Source: Isoetes taiwanensis
Lineage: Eukaryota; Streptophyta; Lycopodiopsida; Isoetales; Isoetaceae
DNA length: 64,000 bases
Assembly (NCBI GenBank): GCA_021234155.1
Contig: JAJEKV010000023.1
Span: forward strand, 3,004,243 to 3,068,242
Direction: 5' to 3'
The stretch's first letter is position 1, and each line of letters begins with the position of its first letter. The notes beneath the pieces are model-generated. The model was not told where the DNA came from and did no database searches. It saw nothing but the letters and a program-made list of their open reading frames with translations. Position numbers and translations under genes: made by a program. Shown piece by piece: positions 45,186 through 55,102 of the stretch.

Positions 45186-47709
45186 CAAAGATTATTATAT
45201 GGAATTCCCCAAGATTTCCAAGAGGGGATCCATGAACTCAATCCTGGACAGAATGAAAAGTGTTGGATCAAGCAGTGGGGTAAGAAGTGGTTCCAAGATA
45301 AGAAGAAGCAGAAATACGAGGTATATAAGCAGATTAAAGAGATAAGAGCCCTTCTCTTCCTAGACAAGGATAATCTGACTCTACAGGACCAGAAATTTGA
45401 ATTGGAAGATAAAGTCAAAGTGATTGAAGAAGATGAGGATAAAGTCAAAGTGATTGAAGATGAGTCATAAATTGTATGGATAATGGAAGTTCTGCCTATT
45501 TTTTTCAGAGCTGCAAAGAATAGAATTTGCAACAATGGAATTATCAGGGTTAAAATAGAGCTAGGGCAAAGCATTGAAAACAAAAAAGGCATAGAAGGAG
45601 TATGCCAAACTCTTTGCTGAACAACAAATCAAAGAGGATGACCTACAAGAGTTTTTTAAGGACATTCCTTCCATTCAACAGAGCAATACAGATGAGAATC
45701 TATTGACCACCCCTATGGAAAAAGAAATTTGGGAAACATTAAAATCCATGGCACCTGGAAAAAGTCTGTGTCCTGATGGCTTTCCCTCTGGGTTCTTTTT
45801 GGAATTCTGGGAAATTATAAAGGAAGATCTCACTGTTTTTTTCCAAAGAGCATGGAAGACAAACAAAATTAACCCAACCATAAATGCTGGCCATATAGTC
45901 CTCATTCCCAAGGTTGACAACCCAGAGATTTTGGGGGATTGGAGGCCCATATCCCTTACAAATACCACCTACAAAGTGCTAGCCAAGATCCTGGCAAACA
46001 GATTGGAGATGAGATTGCAGGAAATAATCAACCCCTGCCAGTCTCCTTTCCTTCACAACAGGAGCATTTTGGACAACTATCTGGGGGCTGCTGAAGGCTT
46101 ACATTGGAACAAGCTATCAGGTCAAGGCTGTATGCTCCTCAAATTAGATTTTAAGAGGGCCTATGACACTATCAGCTGGCAGTTTCCTCAAAAAGCCTTG
46201 CATCATTTGAGATTTCCTGATATATTATTTGACAAAATAAGGAGTTTCAACAATTCAGCCTCTTCTGCTCTAATCATAAATGGCACCCCTACCAAACCCT
46301 TTCAGTGTCAGAGGGGGGTCAGGCAGGGCTGCCCTCTGGCACCATATTTATTTCTCATTGTTGTTGAAATAGTAACTAGGCTAGGCCCTGCACCTCCAGG
46401 CCCAAAAATTGATAAACTGTCTAGCCTTACCCAAAGACATGGGTAACTTTGTCATCATGCAATATGCAGATGACACCTTTGCTAATAAAGCCTCATACAA
46501 GCTTATTGAGTCTGCCATTAGGAAGTTCATATGGCAGGGGATGCACAAGGTAGCTTGGTCAGATATGATCAAATCTAGCAAACAGGGAGGCCTTGGATGC
46601 AAAGATCTATTTATCCAGGCCCAGGCTTTAGCTGCCAAGATAATATGGAGAGATGTGCACACACTCAGACCCTCCCCAGCACTCAAACTGATCAAATACT
46701 GGGTTGAGGAATCATTACCAGTTGGTAGCAGAACTCTAAAGCATCTTCTCCCTGACTCGGCATTTTTTCAGGTAATGCCATGCCCAAATACTTCCAGTAT
46801 AGTAAGGAGAATGATTGTTGCTTGGAACCAAGCTGCCCTCTGTTTGAGGCCTCCAGTTCTGGATGCCAGATGTACGGATATTAATTTCTTCTGGCACCCT
46901 GACTTGGCACAAGCAAACTGTGGTTGTCTGGCCCTCCAACATCCTCACAAATACATGCAAACAAATGGAGGAATAAAGACCAATCTGTTAGCCATTATCC
47001 AGCAAACAGCTACAGGTCATAAAGCTCTCAAAGGAGCTAAATATGATAAGGAATGGATCGGATTGACAAATTTAGAGATATATATATAATTTCTTCATTT
47101 TAATTCAAACTGATTCTAATGGTGTTCTACACAGAGCAATAGAGGAGATTGAAGAATCTGGAAGCTCCTATCAGGTGGTTGTTCAACAATGAAGATGATT
47201 ATTACATGCCCAGGGTGGAGCTTGAAAACCATTTCATACTTCTAAAAATTGGAATGATCCATTCTATGGCTACTAAAAAACCGTTGAAACGTCCTGAGGT
47301 TTGGAGATTCAACAGCCTCAAGCCTTCCAATCCCTCTTCCATAAATGGCAGCAGAAGAGGGAGGCCTTGGTGATGGATTATACCACATTTATAGTGGAAG
47401 AGCTGGATGAATGTCTGAACATCTTCGGCCGATCTGCTGTGGCTGATCTTACTATGCAGGATTTGTTTAAAGCCAATCCCTGATATTTATGTTGGATGCC
47501 AAATTTTGTCTACTGGCTTTATTTAAACTCTGATTGTTAGTTACAAGTATAACTGTATGTAGCCAATATGACTTATTTCTTTCCTTATGTTTTTTCATAA
47601 GGGAAGGCCCTTTTCTGTTAGGGTAATATGTCTTCCTCATATGGAAGATTCTGACATGAGGTATTCCATGTAATATGAATACAAAACCCACCTTGCCCTC
47701 AAAAAAAAA
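45186..47709 (+). mobile_element. L1 LINE, 5'-truncated and internally deleted, poly(A) end
   Basis: Homology to the L1 at 54841-61326 starts mid-ORF2 (about 45186, KQKYEVYKQIKEIRALLFLD). RT blocks in the frame 45703-46446: ILGDWRPISLTNTTYKVLAK, SGQGCMLLKLDFKRAYDTIS, VRQGCPLAPYLFLIVVEIVT. A frameshift near 46385 is followed by VIMQYADDTF, the catalytic YADD, which runs straight into KLIESAIRKFIWQG; about 300 bp present in the other copy are missing. A second deletion near 47090 joins to the C-terminal part (PEVWRFNSLKP, then TTFIVEELDECLNIFGR). The 3' end is CACCTTGCCCTC plus nine A at 47709. A 30-bp tandem duplication (GATAAAGTCAAAGTGATTGA) lies at 45409-45466. Inactive. Confidence 0.9.
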
Positions 47710-47759
47710 GAAATGGATCATAGTCAGAAATGGATTTGAAAGTTTTGTGGTATCAACAA

Positions 47760-47940
47760 CAAGATCCTTTGATACTCTCCAACTCAGAATAAGAGGTGAA
47801 TGGCGAGTAGAAAGATGCATGAGAAATGATGTTTCTGCATATTAGAAGGCTATGGTGGTTGGTTTCCGATCAGACAAAGAGATATATACAAGTGAAGCAT
47901 GCACACACTCCAATCGATATGGGAAAAGACAAAATAACGT
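47760..47940. repeat. Copy of an unnamed repeat (Z), partner of 49690-50650
   Basis: GAATAAGAGGTGAATGGCGA, AGAAAGATGCATGAGAAATG and CACACACTCCAATCGATATG recur at 49765 and 50530. In the second place the sequence is interrupted by an L1 insertion. The family is unidentified; it may be the coding part of another LINE. Confidence 0.65.
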
Positions 47941-48888
47941 AGAATTTAAACTTTTAGGTCAAGTATGAATAAGGTGGCATTTTCTATGACTAGGTGGTTG
48001 ATGTCATCAATTTGGTGATGTGGTATTGACTCCAATGTCTTATTTGTAAATCTTTTGATTCCAAGAATTTTTGGTCCAAGTAGCTTGATGAGAAGCTAGA
48101 ATGGATGAACACATGTCATGATGACATGGCAGCTAACCTTATAAAGTTTGGTCTTGATAATGGCTTTTTTAACTAGTTTGAACCAAAATCAATGGCTTTT
48201 CGTGCAAATGGAGGCTAAAACATGGATTGAAGGGCAATATACATAGATAGATAGATGGATAAAGAGATAGGTAGGTTGGTAGGTAGGTCAAGGTATAAGC
48301 AATAAAGGAAAATTATCAAAGGGGAATGTAAAAATAAGTTGAATGGCAATGAATCAAAGCGTAATCTCCATATTAGCATAGGTTTAGTCTTATCAATCTT
48401 GAAATTCTTCCAAATCAGTTGAACTTGTAAAACTTTCATAGTAATCTAAACTCTCCAACCTTTTGCACTTGCACTGCAACTTTAATATGAACTTTGATGA
48501 TTGGAATCTATAACCACATAAATGCATGGATATTGCCAAAACTTAGCAATAACAAGGATGATTATACTTCTCCGGTATTAGCATAGCTTGATTTGAATCT
48601 AGATGTGTAGCATAAACAAGATAATTAAGAACTAGAGCTAGAAGAAGCTAGACACTCACTAGTTGTTGAACATCCATGTAAATAACTCAATTTTAAATCT
48701 AAATAAGTTTAACCTTTAAAGTATGATCTAGAAAGTGATATCGACTTAAGTGAAGAGACGGAAATGTCTGATAGTCCAGATTCATTTGTTAAGCCAATGA
48801 ACAAAAGAATGCTTGATTATTTGCACCTTAAAATAAGCAATCTTTCAACTCCATCTAAAAATGAAAGGAAGCAAAAAAAAAAACTATA
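47941..48888. other. Unassigned interval with a GATA/GGTA microsatellite
   Basis: 48243-48290 is an imperfect (GATA)n-(GGTA)n run. No gene is supported elsewhere in the interval. Confidence 0.45.
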
Positions 48889-49060
48889 GATAAGATAAGA
48901 TAAGAATTTTTACGTCCATGGGAACCCAACGGGTTATGGGACGGCACATGCAAGGGCAGCTTATTTCAAAACTAAGGGCATTAAAAAGGAAATCTCTTAA
49001 ATGTCTTAAGGATTCTGCCATGAGGAAAGCCCCATATTCTTGCTAATTTCTTCTGCTCAG
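48889..49060 (-). mobile_element. LINE 3' end, tail (CTTAT)n
   Basis: The plus strand reads GATAAGATAAGAATTTTTACG, TCCATGGGAACCCAACGGG and TTATGGGACGGCACATG. On the minus strand these are the degraded GGTTGGGTTCCCATGGACGT...AAAA blocks and a CTTAT tail. A GGCATTAAAAAGG block and GATTCTGCCATGAGG follow in the family order. No coding part remains. Confidence 0.6.
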
Positions 49061-49085
49061 CCTTCAAATCACTTCTTCAACTTTT

Positions 49086-49685
49086 AATGAGAATTATTTC
49101 ATGGAATCTAAGGGGAATTGAAAGCCTAATCAAGAAGGAGATTTACTTTTTTTGGCTTGTAAATTAAAAGATAATATTCTCCTCCTTCAAGAATTACATC
49201 TCCCTCTTTTGAAGTCTTCAATCTTGGTGGTTGGATCAAACAAGATCATCATCATTAATCATCCCTGCATGTGGATGAGTGGAGGAAAAAGGTTAAGTAG
49301 TGGAATAATCTGCATAGTTCACATTTATAACAGTCGAACTCTTGGATTGCAATGCCTTTTCTTCAAAGAAAACAATGTCAATATTGGTAGTATTAACATT
49401 TACACTCCTGTTGATTAAAGAGAGATCCTATCTGATAGGACATCTTGGCTTGAGTTCGCAGATTGGATTCTAGCAAGTAGCATGAACAATGCTCTCCAAT
49501 AGCATATGAAGCTTGAGAATAAAATTAATATGTCAAGAGCCAAGAATGAGAGTTGGAATGACTTGATCCATGCTCTTAATCTCCAATGTATTCCCTCTTC
49601 TAACTCTAAGTACACCTATTCAAATAAGAGAACAGGAGCCCAAATAACACAATGGAGCATGAAGATATAAAAATCAGACATAACG
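49086..49685 (+). pseudogene. L1-type endonuclease fragment of a second L1 family
   Basis: MRIISWNLRGIES opens at 49089, the N-terminal motif of L1 apurinic-type endonucleases (W-N-x-R-G). After a frameshift come LACKLKDNILLLQELHLP (the QE motif) and GSINIYTPVD (the N-x-Y-x-P motif), then stops and GAQITQWSMKI near 49640. The order fits an endonuclease domain, but the wording differs from the endonuclease at 58605-58985, so another family is implied. It breaks off at about 49690. Confidence 0.7.
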
Positions 49686-49689
49686 AATC

Positions 49690-49837
49690 TTTACATAACT
49701 CCCACGGTTGGAAGCAATTGAATATGTATTTTTTTCCAATCCATAGCTAAATTAGTCAGTTATGTGAATAAGAGGTGAATGGCGACTAAAAAGATGCAAG
49801 AAAAATGATAGTTCTGTATATTGGAAGGCCTTGGTGG
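49690..49837. repeat. Repeat Z, left part, interrupted by an L1 insertion
   Basis: Same sequence as 47760-47850 and, for its first half (CCCACGGTTGGAAGCAA...CCATAGCTAAATT), as 50580-50645. The interrupting L1 piece follows at 49838. Confidence 0.6.
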
Positions 49838-50489
49838 ATTCTGATGTTGTTTTGCACAGAGCAACAGAGGAGGTTGAAGAATCTGGGAGCCCCTATCAGG
49901 TGGTTGAGCAACAATGAAGATGATGATTATTACATGCCCAGGGTGGAGCTTGAAAATCATTTCATACTTCTGAAAATTGAGATGATTCACTCTATTGCCA
50001 TTAAGAAATTGCTGGACCGTCCTGAGGTGTGGAGGTACAATAGCCTCAAGCCTTTTTTCCAATCCCTCTTTCATAAGTGGCAATAGAAGAGGGAGGCCCG
50101 GGTTCTGATGCTGATGGATTATACAACATTTACAGTGGAGGAGTTAGATGAATTTTTGAACATCCTTGGCCGATCTGCTGTGGCAGACCTTACCATGCAG
50201 GATGTCATTGAAGCCAATCTGTGAGATTTCTGTTGGATGCCAGATTTTGTCTACTGGCTATATTTAAGCTTTGCTAGTTAGTTATATACAGATCTGTATG
50301 CAGCCAATATGGCTTATTTCTTTCCTTATGTCTTTTCATAAGGGTAGGGACTTTTTGTGTGACAGCTATACATCCTCCTCATATGGAGGATTCTGACATG
50401 ATGTATTTCATGTAAAATGAATACAAAACCCACCTTGTCTTCAAAAAAAGGGGGGAGGGGGGGAGGGGGGGGAGGGAAGACCTTGGTGG
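49825..50489 (+). mobile_element. 5'-truncated L1 insertion with 13-bp target duplication and G-rich tail
   Basis: AAGGCCTTGGTGG (49825-49837) and AAGACCTTGGTGG (50477-50489) flank a 639-bp insert. Inside is the end of ORF2 (LKNLGAPIRWLSNNEDDDYY, PEVWRYNSLKPFFQSLFHKW, stop, TTFTVEELDEFLNILGRSAV), the family 3' untranslated region (ACCCACCTTGTCTTC) and seven A, followed by a G-rich run. It is the same L1 family as the copies at 45186 and 54841. The short stub and flanking duplication are classic products of incomplete target-primed reverse transcription. Confidence 0.9.
50450..50476 (+). repeat. G-rich run with four G-tracts at an L1 tail
   Basis: Runs of six, seven, eight and three G separated by single A immediately after the A7 tail. 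Four G-tracts meet the sequence pattern for a G-quadruplex. It lies inside the insertion, between tail and target duplication, so it was probably added during or after insertion. Confidence 0.8.
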
Positions 50490-51844
50490 TTGGTGTTTGA
50501 TCAAGCAAACACAAATGAGGCATGTACACACTCCAATCAATATGGCAAAAGACAAAATAAGTAAAAGGCAAACGTTCCCAAGGTTGGAAGCAAATTTTGA
50601 GTATGTATTTTTGTTCAATCCATAGCTAAATTGATTCAGTTATTCATCACCCAGTTCACTCTTATTTTCCGTGGTTTATGTATATCTGATATGGAGAATA
50701 CAATCTCTTCATACTCGATAAGCAATGTGTTCCATTGCTTTCATTAAGACCTAAGCTCTTTGTTGTTTGAAGGCAACACTCCAATGCAGCTTAGAGAAAG
50801 GGGAGTATGGTTCTGGAGGTAAAGATATCTCCACGAAGCTCCAAGCATTTTGAACTTCCATTGTCAATCTGTCCGAGCTATACTGTAGGCCTCTAAATGC
50901 CACTTCTATCTTTGTCTTACTAGCACAGAGTAAGTCGCTGCAGAAAATTTGATAGCATTGAAGGAGAAGAGAGGAATTTGTAGGCATGTGAAGATAAATT
51001 TAGGAATTGATTTATTCATTGCCTTGTTCAAGGGTTCCGATAATGCTCAGAAGACCTTGAAGATGTTTACAATTCAACAATTATCTAATAAGTTTTTGAT
51101 AGTATATTTATGGAAGGTTGAGCCTCTCGCCTTTATGATGGATTTGAATCTATTAAAAGAAAGATAAGATGAAATACTGTTCGATTCTGATACTGCATTT
51201 GAAAAACAAAAGCTCTATGTCTGAAAAGTATGTTTGGATTTCTGTAGAGCAAAATGACGATGATGATACTCATTCCATTGTCATAGGTTTAAATGTTCAC
51301 AAGGATAATCAGCTATTCAAAAATTCTTATAGTGAAGAGCGAGTGGTCCCTATCCGATATTCAGCAGCAATTGGAATTTTAAACATACTTAGATTCCTTC
51401 CATTTTATTCCAGATGACCAAAAGATGGCAAAGCGCAGAGAAGAATGCTAGAAATTGGGGTCATATATGCCACCAAAAAAATCATTCATATATGAATCTA
51501 TGCAATATAAAACTAAGTCTCAAGTACTTCCATGGCGAGAACATATATAAGTCCTCATGTCTGTTTAGGAAGGTTTTTGCACCGTTATTACAGTGTGAAT
51601 TTATAGTATGCATCAAGTGTGGGCACCTCAAATTTGCATCATGGCCACGGTGCGTGACTACCGTGGCCTTAACTGACAAATCCTATGGTTTTGCACATTA
51701 TGTATGTTTCTAGGTGCTATTAAGATGATTTGCCGAATTACTGGCAAGAAAGAAGGTTTTTATGGCTCAAAGAACGTCTGATAACGCCCAAAAATTATTC
51801 ACGGCATGGTACGGTACAATTACCATGAAATGAAGATCGCATAG
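50490..51844 (+). other. Repeat Z remainder, then possible upstream part of the split reading frame
   Basis: Up to about 50650 this is repeat Z. From 50949 to 51713 there are several open frames (50949-51167, 51169-51417, 51414-51713). They contain CEFIVCIKCGHLKFASWPRC, a possible Cys/His cluster, but share no recognised domain. They may be decayed exons of the frame at 51845, or unrelated. Confidence 0.3.
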
Positions 51845-52121
51845 GAGGAGTTTGAGGAGGTTCTAGGTGAACGAATGGATGCTACTATCATGTACAAAAA
51901 CTTCTGCTTCATAGTGAATATAATGAGGGAGGTGAATAATTTCCGAGTGGCATATGGTAGTATCTTAGACAAGTTCATGGCAGCAGTGGAGTCTGATATT
52001 AAACCATGTCCCACAAGGGGCTTGCCTTTCTTGAATGCCGATTGCTACTTAAATTGTTTCCTAAAGCGAGACCATGATGTAATTAGGAGATCCTTGAACA
52101 TGCTACCCAATGACTTGTATA
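51845..52121 (+). pseudogene. Unidentified reading frame, first part, interrupted by 9.2 kb of insertions
   Basis: Open from a TAG at 51842 to the insertion point. It reads VLGERMDATIMYKNFCFIVN, IMREVNNFRVAYGSILDKFM, LPFLNADCYLNCFLKRDHDV, IRRSLNMLPNDLY, with no low-complexity bias. It ends in the 15-bp sequence CCAATGACTTGTATA (52107-52121). That sequence recurs at 61327-61341, where the frame continues in the same phase (AAT GAC TTG TAT in both). The first ATG is at 51875, but the true start is unknown. No family is recognised, so function is not assigned. The phase continuity is the main evidence that it was coding when the insertion occurred. Confidence 0.55.
52107..52121. repeat. Target-site duplication, left copy (15 bp)
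   Basis: CCAATGACTTGTATA, identical to 61327-61341. The right copy directly abuts the 5' end of the minus-strand L1. The left copy is separated from the L1 tail by the composite repeats at 52122-54840, which must have entered later. Duplications of 7-20 bp are typical of LINE insertion. Confidence 0.8.
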
Positions 52122-53545
52122 TATCAATCACATATATGTTCTTATATTTGTCGCGCTTATCCGACCGTCCGTTCGAGATCCTACGGCCCACGTGGCTTTG
52201 GGACGTATCCTACGGCTCAGATGGCTTGGGAGATTCTATATATATTCTATATAGACGATCCTACGGTCCAGGTTGATTTGATCCTGATCGTCGGTTCGAG
52301 ATCCTACGGCTCACGTTGCTTGGGGACACATCCTACGGCCCAGATGGCTTGGGAGTTTCTATGTAGACTCTATGTAATCGATCCTACGGCCCAGGTTGCT
52401 CTTGATCCTGATCGTCGATCCGAGATCCTACGGCTCACGTTGCTTGGCACATATCTTACGGTCTACATGGCTTTGGGAATTATATGTAATAGATCCTACG
52501 GCTTATATTGCTTTTATATGGTGAGATCTTGATCGTTGATCGAGTCTAAGATCCTAAGGCTCATGTTGAATGCTCGTCCCTTAAGGAAAGGCTTCTAAAA
52601 TTTTTTATGTTATTGGGGAGATTCGAACCCTAGACCTCAACCCCCCAAACCCCCACTCTAACCACTAGACCAAGCATTAATTCCATGAATGATTTATGTT
52701 TCAAATATACTTAAGGGTAATGTTCTAATTAAGATAAAATAGAATATAACATTCTAGATTAGAAAGTTCCAGAATATTCTAGAATGTTTTGGAAGATAAG
52801 AGAATCTAGGGGGAATTTAAGAGAATCCTTCCAGAAAGTCCCAAATTCTAGAACATAAGAGAATCTGGGGGGAATCTAAGAAATTTCTTCCAGAAAGTTT
52901 CAAATTGTTCTAATAAGTTCTAGAATGTAGGAGAATCTATGGGAATGTAAGAGAATCTAGGGAAATACTTCCAGAAAGTTTTAGGGTATTTTGAAAGTCT
53001 CAGAATGTTCCAGAAAGTCTTAGAATGTTCTAAAAAGTTATAGAATGTAAAGGAATCTAGGAGAATCTAACGCAATCTAAAAAAATCTCATAAAATGTAA
53101 GAGAATCTAAGAAAATATTTACAATCCTAAGGGAATCTCTTAAAATCTAGGGGATCTAAAGGAATCTTCATAATATCTAAGGGAATCTAAAAAAATGTTG
53201 ATGAAATCTTAGAGTATCTAAGGGAATCTTTATAGAATCTCTTTGAATCTCATATAATGTAAGGGAACCTAGGGCAATCTCATAAAATCTAAAGGGATCT
53301 AAGAGAATCTAAGGGGATCTTCATAGAACCTTGAAGAATCTATGGAAATCTAATAGAATCTAGAGGGAATCTTATAAAATTTAGAGGAATCTCCACGAAA
53401 CCTCCAAGAGAACCTTGGTAGAATCTTAGAGAATGTATGAATTTAGAGTATTCTCAAGAGATCCTTTTAGAATGTAGGGCACGACAAGAACTTGCACGTA
53501 GGAACATGCTAAAACTCGAACATGCACCGTAGGACGCATTAAATT
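52122..53545. repeat. Composite repeat, unit 1
   Basis: Begins near TATGTTCTTATATTTGTCGC, then about three diverged copies of a 120-bp subrepeat (GATCCTGATCGTCGGTTCGA, CTACGGCTCACGTTGCTTGG). A tRNA-like module and a GAATCT/AGAATGT array (52740-53480) follow, then GGAACATGCTAAAACTCGAA, ACCGTAGGACGCATTAAA and TTTCTTGTCTCTATATATG. The same order recurs in unit 2. The end resembles CACTA-type termini (TTTCTTGT). No protein is coded. Confidence 0.8.
52619..52675 (-). repeat. tRNA-like A-box/B-box module (copy 1)
   Basis: The minus strand reads TGGTCTAGTGGTTAGAGTGG (A-box, close to the D-arm of tRNA-Glu-like genes) and, about 30 bp on, GGTTCGAATCT (B-box, T-arm). The variable region between is GGGGGTTTGGGGGGTTGAGG. 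The acceptor-stem halves are not complementary enough for a tRNA gene. It is best read as a tRNA-derived SINE head or captured tRNA pseudogene. Confidence 0.55.
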
Positions 53546-54840
53546 TCTTGTCTCTATATATGTTCTTATGTTTCGCGCTTATCCGACCGTCCGTTCGAGA
53601 TCCGACGGCTCACGTGGGTTTGGGACGTATTCTATGGCCCAGATGGCCTGGGAGTTTACATATAATATGTGTACCGTGGTCCTACGGTCCAGATGGATCT
53701 GATCCTGACCGTCGGTCCGAGATCCGACGGCTCGCGTGGCTTGGGGACACATCCTACGGTCCACGTGGCTTTGAGAATTATATGTAATAGATCCTACGGC
53801 TCATATTGATTTTATATGGTGAGATCTTGATCGTTGATCGAGTTTAAGATTCTAAGGCTCATATTGAATGCTCGTTCCTTAAGGAAAGGCTTTTAAAATT
53901 TTTTATGTTATTGGGGGGATTCGAACCCTGGTCCTCAACCCCCCAAACCCCCCACTCTAACCACTAGACCAAGCATTAATTCTATAAAAATTTTATGTTT
54001 CAAATATACTTAAGGGTAATGTTCTAATTAAGATAAAATAGACTATAATATTCTAGGATGTTTTGAAACTTTCAAAATGTTCCAGAAAGTTCTAAAATGT
54101 TCTAGAAATTTCTAGAATGTAAGGGAATCCAAAAGAATTAAAGGGAATATAAGGAAATCTCATAAGTTGTAAGAGAATCTAGGAAAATATACAAGTCTAA
54201 CGGAATCTCTTAAAATCTAATTGAATCTAAGGGAATCTTCGTAATATCTAAGGGAATGTAAGAAAATCTTGATGAAATCTTAGAGTTTTTTTAAGATTTT
54301 GCAAAACGCGACAATAGAATGTTCTAAAATGTTTCATAATAAAGGTGTACAATATAGATCTTGAAAAAGAAAATATTCTAGATGCTCAAGGCAAGCGCTT
54401 TAGTCTAAAAATAGAAAATGTTTTAAAAATGTTGCACATATCCAAAATAGATTATTTTAGAAGGTTTTAAATGCTCATGGGTTTTAAGATTTTGCAAAGA
54501 GCGACAATAGAATGTTCTAAAATGTTTCATAATAAAGGTGTACAATATAAATCTTGAAAAAAAAATATTCTAGATGCTCAAGGTAAAAGTTTTTAGTCTA
54601 AAATAGAAAATGTTTTAAAAATGTTGCACAGATCCAAAATAGATCATTTTAGAAGGTTTTAAATGCTCATGGGTAAGCACCTCAATCAAAATAGAAAATT
54701 CTAAGAGAATCTAGGAGAATCTAAGAGAATCTCAGTAGAATCGTTGGTTATCTAGAGCACTATAGGGCCTTACATCGTAAGAACATGCTAAAACTAGAAC
54801 AATGTGCCGTAGGACGTATTAATTTTCTTGTATATATATA
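53546..54840. repeat. Composite repeat, unit 2 (direct copy of unit 1)
   Basis: Starts ATATGTTCTTATGTTTCGCG and repeats the order of unit 1: CACGTGG-containing subrepeats, tRNA-like module (53919-53970), GAATCT array (54030-54290 and 54700-54740), then ACATGCTAAAACTAGAACAA, GCCGTAGGACGTATTAAT and TTTTCTTGTATATATATA at the L1 tail. Inside, a 178-bp stretch (TTTTAAGATTTTGCAAARMG...) is tandemly duplicated (about 54288 and 54480). Confidence 0.8.
53919..53972 (-). repeat. tRNA-like A-box/B-box module (copy 2)
   Basis: Minus strand TGGTCTAGTGGTTAGAGTGG and GGTTCGAATCC; here the B-box is a perfect match to the consensus. It is nearly identical to copy 1 at 52619-52675 and sits at the same place in unit 2. 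Confidence 0.6.
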
Positions 54841-55102
54841 TTTTTTTTTTTGAGGGCAAGGTGTTTTTTATATTGCATTTATATGAAATACATGAGTACC
54901 TTTGCTTATAAAAGCAAAGAAAAACAGAAAATTCAGTAATATAGGAGCCGCTATAGTAGCTAGATCCTTATAGTCTTATAACAAAACTTAGATATCAGAA
55001 AAGGAGAATAAAACCGAGATGAAGTCTTCAAGTATGAAAACTGTCGATAACCAAGATATTATCCCTGTAATGATTATTATGCAAGACTTCACTGTCAAAT
55101 TA

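Noticed and set aside
52619-52675. Functional tRNA gene
   Set aside because: Promoter boxes are good, but the acceptor stem does not pair and the module is repeated inside a composite repeat.
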